Shown here: one piece after another, positions 55,683 to 64,000 of the stretch
Position numbering within the stretch: position 1 is the first letter of the stretch
Layout of the letters: every line of letters starts with the position of its first letter
NCBI RefSeq assembly: GCF_043641665.1
Contig: NC_092190.1
Coordinates: 11,096,048 to 11,160,047 of the forward strand
Length of the DNA stretch: 64,000 nucleotides
Source of the DNA: Enoplosus armatus
Lineage: Eukaryota > Chordata > Actinopteri > Centrarchiformes > Enoplosidae
Reading direction: 5' to 3'
Translations under genes and position numbers: made by a program
The notes under the pieces: generated by a model
Databases searched by the model: none
Told to the model about the DNA's origin: nothing
What the model saw: the letters and a program-made list of their open reading frames with translations, nothing else

Positions 55683-58600
55683 CTGTGAAAAGGAGAAGGG
55701 TGTCAGTTCTTCAAAGAGCCAGCCACATCAAAGAGCAAGTGCTGTGGAGATGGTTGGCTGCCTGACAGGCACCTCACTCAGCCACTTCCCCTGCACGTTC
55801 ACAACAGCCAGCCACACCTCCTTTTGTTACAGATGCCCGGCATACCTTCAAAAGGACATCAACAATCTTCTACAAAAGCAAACATGGGGCAAAGGGGCTG
55901 TCCGTTATGAGTAGACAGGCACACCCTTGCGCTGTGTCTACAAATCTACTGATGCTTGGATGGTGTGCCCCGACAGATTCCTTCTTCATACCTTAACACT
56001 ACTAGCCTCCCATACTGTCTACGCCTCATTCTCATCCTGCAACTTCTCCTGCTCATGTCTAGGCCTGATGCACTCTGGCACCGAACTCCCTTCTCTTTAC
56101 CATGCTGAACAGAGAGCGCTTAATAGATGATACACTTGGTTTAATGTTCTTGGGATTCCCTTTTTAACACGTGGAACAGATTTACTGAATGTTTGGCGTA
56201 GGCATGGGATAAAAGAAAAAGAAAAACCTCAGCATGAGTGCAGCACGAAGTCATTTTGCCAAACATAATGGGATGATAAAATTTAAAATGAAAAGTTTAC
56301 CAATCTAGTCAAACTCCTCTTGCTTTAAGTACTACAACTCACCCTGAATGAATCAAATTCAATAAAAGCGAACGTAATATAACACAAAATACCATGCATG
56401 TCCAACAGAATCATGCAGATGCAGCTGCAGGAAAGGGAATGTGTTCAGATGGGTCTGAGAGAAGGGTCTTATATGCTCCCGCTGCTGGCCACTGAGAGCT
56501 GGTGTGAAAGAGAAGCGCAAGCTCAGTCAAACAGTGAAACCACTGCCAGGCTGCTTCTGTGCTGCACTGGGAGCAGCCCAAACCACACCAACCAGAGACC
56601 TGCCAAAGTCACTCATTCAACTCCATTTAATTTAGACTCCTGCACCAGCTACAGCTCGAAGACGAGGCACAGCAGTACATTTTTAACACATTCGCCTACA
56701 TTCTTCATCCGGGACAGTCCAATATGTGTATATAAGATATGATAGAATAGATATGGAGATCTGCCATCTGTGGAGGTCCACTTTTGGCCAGAATAAGAGA
56801 CTTCTGAAAAAGGATCACCAGAACAATATGTAGTGTTGTAGAGAGCGTATTTAACACAAAGTTGATGCAAGAAATTTGACATCTCAGTCAGTCAGGGGGC
56901 CAGGGTTGTATATTTATGACTTTAATTCGCTCATTAGCCAACTCTGTCATTATTATGCCATTGCCAGTGAAAAGTTTATTTGCTTTTTATGGAGTGCGGT
57001 GGACGGGCGCATGATGAAACATAAACCTTGCTTCTGGAGGAACATGCAGCAATCAGGACCATGCATGTGGCTGCCAGTGCTCAATTACACTCAGCTTCAG
57101 CTCTCTCAGCCCCGTGTGGACAGTGCGTTGAGTGTTGAGCAGCCGGCTCCAGAGGGTGAAGGAGGTTGGGAGGGGAAGGTATTTTCTTAATTACTTCACA
57201 GCAATATAGATATCTCTCAAGTGATGATATAAAATATAGAGTGCCAGAGAGAAAATTGGACACCTTGGAGGGAAAGCACGTAGTTATGACAGCTGAGATC
57301 TCCAAAAGAAACTAATGTGGTTTCTACAGAGCTGATCAGGTGAAACCACTGCAATTCCTCGGAGATTTAAGATGACATATGAGCTCAATTGCACTGTCCA
57401 AGTTATGCCTCGCCGTCCAGAGAGTCTGTGCAGTTTTATCATCATCTGCTATTAATAATGTGGTGACCTTATATCATTAATTTTGTTCTCAATTGTGTCC
57501 TCTGAGAGAACAGCCTGCAGCGAAGACGGGCAGTAGCAGCAACCTCAGCATCCCAGCCTCGCACAAGCACCACGCGGGAACAATGAGGTGTTGAGGCAAT
57601 AACTGTGTGCTGCACCAGCATCTAAAGGACATTCTGCCAGTAGACGCACATGTTAAAGCCCCCAAATCCCCTCTACAAATCACTGAACATACACACATAA
57701 GCCAGGGGGATCAAGCTCATTTTACTCATTGAAAGATCTTGTGTGCATGGACTGAATGCATTCCATTGGCTTTTCTTGAGGATGAATCCTTTTCTGGTTC
57801 GCCACAATCACAGCTATACAAGTGAAAATGGAGTCATCGTTACCTCGAGATGCTTGGGCTTGCGTGCCAAGCAGCATGAATTAACACAGCACATTGCGTA
57901 CAGAGGATATTGCAACACAGATCAGAATGCTGGCTGTGTGTTTAGTGTTGTCTCACTCACATAGTTCCAGTTTGTATTTTTTTTCATTTTATTTAACTCT
58001 TCAGGGCAAAAGTTCCCAACTATCAAAAACTGCTGAATTCCAACAGGAAGTTGTATTTTAAACATTTTTATCAGGACAGTTCTTTTTGCTGAATGGGCGG
58101 ATGTACCATAAAACGGCACTCTTAAAAAAAGATAAGCATTTGTGTCGAGGCAGGGAGAGCTCCCTGCAGGTGTGCTGAAAACTGACAATCTGTCAGCGTT
58201 TCTCCCCAGCCACACCCACAACCTGACATTTAAGTAGGGAAGAGGAGGGCTGACGACAGATGTCTTGCCAAAGCAAATAGGACGTCTGTATATAATTACA
58301 AAGGTGCTCTCATCAATCAAGTGCCTGATTCTTATTTACACAGTTTGGTGCTCAATCTAAACCATAGTACTGATGCCGCCAAAAGCATGCTTGGGAGATT
58401 GCCATAACATATTTTCTATAAGCTCTTGTGCAATTTTTTGGAGATGCAGATACACACCCTCATCCTCCTGAAACATATAACACAACAATAGTTGCAACGG
58501 CTTTTGCAAATTAGCATTCTACCACTAAATTGCAGATTACAACAAACCACAAAATGACTAAATCACTTCCAAATCATAAGTAAAACTTCCTGTATGTATG

Positions 58601-59275
58601 AATGGCACATAAAACGGATGCTATTCTATCAATTCGATCTCATCAGGGGATATCTGTGGTCAAACAGTTAGTATAAGTGGGTCCTCAAACATTTGCACAT
58701 CTTGCAAACGGTCGATAGCTCTGCTAGTGTTTGACTTCTCAGATCTAATCTGGGGAAAACACACCATGGAAGTGGAGTAGAGAACATAATTCAGCTGGAC
58801 ATAGTGTATGTGCTGGGTTTGGGTGCCAACGTCTGGGTCCCCCTCAAGAAAATCTCTCCAGCTGGCAGCACAGCTACCATCTGTTTGAATAGCGTAAGGA
58901 ATGCATGTAATTATCCTATGTGATGTTAACATATTTCTGGACAAATTTCACCTAAAAAGACACAAATGGTTTTTACTCTGAGATGTAAACAAGAGCATGG
59001 GGTTGTTTCTATGGACTTGAGCTGTTAGTCTTAACAAAAGCATTTGAGCGGCTGATTTCCCCTTTGTCCCCTTATCTTCCTACCCAATAGTGACACATTC
59101 TGCATGGTTAAGTAGGAACATCCATAGCGGTCTTTCACTCCCCATTTCACGCTGTAATAAAACGCAGCAGTTGTTACTCTGGGGGACCCTGAAAGGCATT
59201 CTGTGGGGCCGATGAGAGAGTCAGGCTGAATGGCAGCCAATGCCACAGCCCATCTTCACTTTGTCATGGCTGGGA

Positions 59276-59349
59276 CAAGGCAGGGAGGAGGTGGAGGGAG
59301 TGAAGAGGGGGAGAGATGGGGGGAGGAGAGGGAAGGGAGAGGTGGGGTG
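59276..59349 (+). repeat. G-rich homopurine tract
   Basis: About 70 bases made almost entirely of A and G, with several runs of four to six G, in anos1 intron 1. Confidence 0.7.
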
Positions 59350-60564
59350 GTGCATAGAACTGCCCTTTTCCGGCATAGGAGCATGGTTATCTCCAGCCAT
59401 CGTAAAAATGCTTACTGGCCCGAGTGAGTGACTGGAATAACATAAACTATGAAAAAAGTGCACATATAAAATGTCATGCAAGTGTTTTGTTTTAGTTAAT
59501 GAAGCATAAAGAGCTACCAGTCGAGATTGCCCCAGGCTTAACGATACACAGTGTGTATAAAATAAAAGACGGGCCATAATTCACACTGATGCAGATGACA
59601 TTTTCCCCATTTTGCCAGAACACATTTATACAGTCTTGGGGGCGATGAGTGAGGCAGCTATGACTGATCCTTTTATTTTGTAAATGAAATTCAGCAGACA
59701 AAAAAAATCACACACCAACACACGCGGGTACCTGTGCTTTCCCTGCATCCACACAGGCAGCTAAAGCACAGACGCCCCCCGTATGTTTTCTCTCTGTTAT
59801 CCCAAAAGCTCAGAGATGACACATGGGAGCATCGACCCCAGTGCTGGCGGTCAGTGGAAAGCTCCAGAGGTGCCAGCACATTTACAAGGTGCCTTTGCTG
59901 CCCCTTGGGATGGAGCAGCAGCTTTCTACTTCTCTGGGAGACTCAGATATGGAGGAATCTCTGTTGTTGATCATACACATTATAAATCTCACCCCCGATC
60001 TCATTGAGTTATGGCTATTTTCTGCTGCTCTGGCGCTTTTCACACCCCGGATGACCGGACTCAATTATTCCAGCAGCTCACAGCCCTCTGCTCATATCTA
60101 TCGACCCATCCAGGAGCGAGTCGCCAGGCTCTGCTCTCTCCACTATTGAAACAGGCACTTACTCCACGTATTCACTCACTTCTCACTCTATTTCACTTTT
60201 ATTTGGCTGTCGTCTCCCCTCAACTTCCCCAGTTCCCTTCTCAGTTCTTATCTGCCTTTCATTCCCTCTCGCTCTCAGACCACGTCCACTCTAATCCCGA
60301 TAAATTCTAAAACTCATCTTTTCTCTCTGTTTTGGCCTTCCATCTGCACTAAGCCAGCGTGATCATACAAAGAAAATGGATGTTTTCCAAAACTCCCTCC
60401 AAAGTAGATAAATCTGAAAACACCAGGCTCACGTTGCAGTGCAGACAAAGAAAGGGCTTTTAATCATGTGATATATCTTTCGCAAACATGGCCAATGCAC
60501 TTTCACTTGCCAGCAATGTTATGAGACCATGTTTCTGTAGCCTCCAACTTCATTCCATGATCTT

Positions 60565-60569
<5 letters not shown>

Positions 60570-60605
<36 letters not shown>
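60570..60605. repeat. (TG)n microsatellite
   Basis: About eighteen TG units in anos1 intron 1. Confidence 0.95.
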
Positions 60606-60609
<4 letters not shown>

Positions 60610-61261
60610 CTAGCCTATAGCCAACCACACAATACAGGTGATGTCACACATGTTTTGTGTCTACTGTAAGACAGTTGCACAAGTTTAATGAAATATGCCA
60701 AACAAGAACAGGTTCTCAAGAGACATTTTACTGTTTTATGCAGCCTTTGGCGGCCGCAGGAAATGTAGAAAATCCAAATTTGGTCAAAGTGGAGGAAGGG
60801 TTGAGCTGAGGGTGGACATGTGAGCAACAGTACCACCATGGCTGACTGGAAGCAAGCAGTCACACCCCAATTACCTTTGACATTTTATCAAAGAACAGGA
60901 TTTCTTTCAATGCAGGCGCTCATCTTTTGTACTGATGATGGCTGGGAGAGTTTCATACCCTTTTGAAGTGCTCCAACTGCCAGTTACCTAACACTGTGTA
61001 TGCAGAAAGTACTGCATGCCCCAAATACGCTATTATACAGTTAGCCTTGAATAACATAGAGTTTATGACAAATCAATTTTCTATACTGTGCTATTTAGTA
61101 ATTTTAGCAGAACAGAAGAAATATGTCAATGTCCACGCTTGTGTTGAGTGTTTGGGCATCTCAGAGACACAAAATAAGCAACCACAGAGGGAGTCAGAAG
61201 TGACCAAACTAAGTCTGAATAAATTAATATTTTTTAAAATGTCAAAAAATATAGAAAAATG

Positions 61262-61460
61262 TCTGATTGATTTGATGATTTCCCAGAGCCCAAGGGGAAG
61301 ATTTCAAATTCCGTGCTTTATCTGAACAAAACCACCCAAAACAATCGTGTCATTTATGACAAAGAAAAGCATCAAATATTCACATTTGAGAAGCTGGAAA
61401 CAGAGAAACAAATGTTTTGCATTTTTGCTTAAAAAAATGAATTGACTAATTGACTGTTTC
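61262..61460 (+). repeat. Interspersed repeat fragment, 'gattaatctg' family (3' part)
   Basis: Has tttcccagagcccaagg, aatattcacatttgagaagc and gcttaaaaaaatgaattgac. This corresponds to the later part of the family whose start is seen at 10917-10990 and whose middle is seen at 2990-3175. Confidence 0.65.
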
Positions 61461-64000
61461 AGGTATTGGCTTTGTGTGTCACAACAACCTATTGGCATGT
61501 CAGTGTGGACGGCTAACATTTAGAGAACAATCTGAAAGATGACATGACTTTGCACTCTCAGTCTGTCTGTCTGTCACTCACTGACTCACTTTCTGCGTTC
61601 CCTTTCTCGCCCTCAGCTCTCAGTGGAGAGCCACAATGAGGACCATTACTCTTGATGACTTTCCTTTTTTCTCCCACATTCTCATTCATTGCACAGGCCC
61701 TACTTCAAGCTACATTACAGAATTCAAAGTCAGCTTGATTTCTATCCAAACATTTAAAAAAGTCTATATTTGAAGACAAAAAATGAGTAGCATGCCTAAA
61801 ATCTTTGCCTTTCAGATGATGCCCACTGACTATGATTGCAGGTTAACCAGACTGAAACTTGTTTCATCAAATGCTGGAGCTGTGATCTAAAATCTAAAAT
61901 CATATGCTGGCAAGGCTTTCCAATACGTCTCTGACGTGCCATTAAGTTTCAAAAGGACTGTAAAAATATAGCGAGTAAATCAGGAAGAAGATATCCCCGT
62001 CCAGGCCTCTTATAAAGTCTAGACACACTATTTCCTCAACCTTACGTGTATTTCATTTCTGCACTGCTGTAAATCAGCACGTGTGTGCTGAGCAGATAGT
62101 GGGGTGGATCAGGTGGATCAAAAAGATTAACAGCGTGCTGACTTGAGATGTGAGTCTGCAACTCTATACACAGCGAGCTCACGAGTGCTGATAAATATGA
62201 AATTAGGTTTTCCAGTGAGCTGAAGGCTGCTTATCTAAATGCCAGACTTATATCAGGAAGGAAAGATGGGTGAAGATTTAATTTAGGAATTGTATTAGAG
62301 CTGTTGGAATTATTCCCTGTCAATGTTGATGTTTCATTTGCAAAATAACAGAAAAAGCTGTGCGCGTCAATGTAAGTGCATCTTAAATATTCATACAAAG
62401 TTTTAGGCTGATATTACAGGAGAGGGGCACAGATAACATTATACCGCAGTGGTTGCTGTGGGGTTTTCTATTCTGCAATTGCATAAGCCTCTGCAAACTA
62501 ACAGGAAACCCACATGGCTCACAGTGTCAGAGGAGGATTGCTGTATCGAGAGCTAGAAAAGACAACAATTACAGCATGTTGGTGCTCCTGCACTTCATTT
62601 GCTCCCAACTGCTGAAGTCTTGGAGGTACATGACGCCTATGCAGCAGCCGGGTAATCTATGTGTGGGGAGCAAATTGGTGTCTGTCTGCTCTCCTCTCGT
62701 CTCCCTAAAGGTGCAGGTATCCAAGCTGTATGGAAATGTGGCATTAGGTGCAGTAGATGCCCGTCATCTCTGTATCTGTTTATTGCTTCCGTCATAGCTG
62801 GTCTGAGGAAGGAAAAACGGTCTGCAGCACCTGAGAAATACAAAAACTTGTCAATGTGGTTTTGACAACTTAAAACTGAATAAGATACAGGGCTGCCAGC
62901 AACATTTCTTAGTTATAAGTAATATAAGATACAGTTATGATAAATATCAGTTTGACACAGACGTCTTCGAGTTACTCTTACACTAGTAATGACACATTTT
63001 CCAAATCTCCAAGTGTTTTACAGCCCTGAGAGGAACGAATGCTGTGAACGCTGCCAGTGTCATAATTCCTTCATCTTTACAACCAACTAAAACACTGTAG
63101 TATTCCAGCTCTGGGGGGGGTGAACTGAAATGTACACGGTTCAAGACTTTCTATTTTGTTTCTCAAACCAGGCTCAGAGATGGTGAGCAACCCGGCAGGT
63201 GGTGTCACAGACGTTCTCTGAGCATCACTTTAATTATTAATTTAAATGCAGTTGAGGGTGCAGACAACAAAGAGCTGAAAAGGAATAGCTTGGCAGAAAG
63301 TGAGAAGAAAAAGAGGAGGAGCAGGAGGGGCAGTGCATGAATTATACATTTACCCCACAATCAGAGGTGCCTGCCTTATTTATGAGCATAAAGCCCACAC
63401 AGCTTAGCCAGAATTGTGCTTTGTCTGCTGTGGAATGCAATAGCAGTTCACTTAATACTTAATGACTCTGAAGTTTCACCTAGACACCCCCACACACACT
63501 CACACTCGCACCGATGCCCCCATCTCCTTCTCTTGCAGGTCCTCTGCCATCTCATGTTGTTATGTTCTGCAGCGACAAGAGTCAAAATTACAGTGGCTGT
63601 AACTAGAGCCTCAGTTATCACCTACCTCTGGGCTCAGTTTACATTTCATGACAATTAGACTCAACAGGACGTATCCATCATGTGGGGGTCAGATTGGCGA
63701 TAAAAAGAGGTCAGCGGGCCTTTTTGCCACGATGTGGCATGGGAAAGCCGAAACCTCTCCGCTGTTCTCTGAAAACCATGTCAGATCTGCCCCAACACTT
63801 GATTTACTGTATTTACTCCCACACCATCACACTGAATAATGTTGTAATGACAGACGCATGGGAGCAGAGTTGAAAATGGGACCACATGATAAAACACTTC
63901 CTCAGCGCCAAAGCCATTTATTCAAACTGTCCGTACAGTTGATTTACAGCAGCGATAATGAACTCACATTTTCCCCACAGAACATGAAAAACGCATTTCT

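Larger units (their letters stand above)
55683..64000 (-). other. anos1 intron 1 (partial)
   Basis: At least 8.3 kb upstream of exon 2. I looked on the minus strand for a signal peptide joined to a cysteine-rich segment ending in a phase-0 donor and found none, so exon 1 should lie beyond the window. Contents seen are a purine tract at 59276-59349, a TG microsatellite at 60570-60605 and a repeat fragment at 61262-61460. Confidence 0.65.

Noticed and set aside
61240..61325. Tail of the open frame 60963-61325 as a coding gene
   Set aside because: Its last part is inside an interspersed repeat fragment and the protein has no family features.
1..64000. CRISPR arrays, operons, phage or plasmid features
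   Set aside because: There are no regularly spaced direct repeats with unique spacers, and the genes are spliced vertebrate genes.

Overview
This window is nuclear DNA of a ray-finned fish, most likely a percomorph. The evidence is multi-exon genes with GT/AG introns and vertebrate-type products, long (CA)n microsatellites, and several interspersed repeat types that I recognise as common in percomorph genomes. Nothing bacterial or viral is evident.

Layout. (1) 471-769, plus strand: the last coding exon of a kelch-repeat (kelch-like) protein whose earlier exons lie left of the window. (2) 2291-9998, plus strand: a complete 12-exon immune-type receptor of the CD2/SLAM immunoglobulin family. 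It has a signal peptide, a cysteine-less V-like domain, a four-cysteine C2-like domain, one membrane span, and an unusually long acidic cytoplasmic tail of about 385 residues. The tail is built from phase-1, multiple-of-3 exons, some of which are visibly duplicated. (3) About 11.5-36.9 kb: a gene-poor intergenic stretch with scattered repeats and no credible gene. (4) 38131-55682, minus strand: twelve exons of anosmin-1 (anos1/kal1), running from the cysteine-rich box through the WAP domain and four fibronectin type III domains to the histidine-rich C-terminus. The exon with the signal peptide and N-terminal cysteine-rich region was not found and should lie beyond 64000. The right-hand 8.3 kb is therefore intron 1.

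The genes do not form an operon-like unit. The CD2-like receptor is predicted to act in leukocyte adhesion or signalling. Anosmin-1 is a secreted matrix protein of neuronal migration and axon guidance. They are arranged tail to tail across about 28 kb. The most interesting item is the CD2-family receptor: its tail grew by internal exon-cassette duplication, has almost no tyrosines, shows possible alternative 3' ends, and has an interferon-type (IRF/PRDI-like) motif about 60 bases before its start codon. Repeat families that can be matched to one another inside the window include TTAA-ended foldback elements (three copies), hAT-like elements with 8-base target duplications, and a repeat that runs up to an anos1 splice donor.
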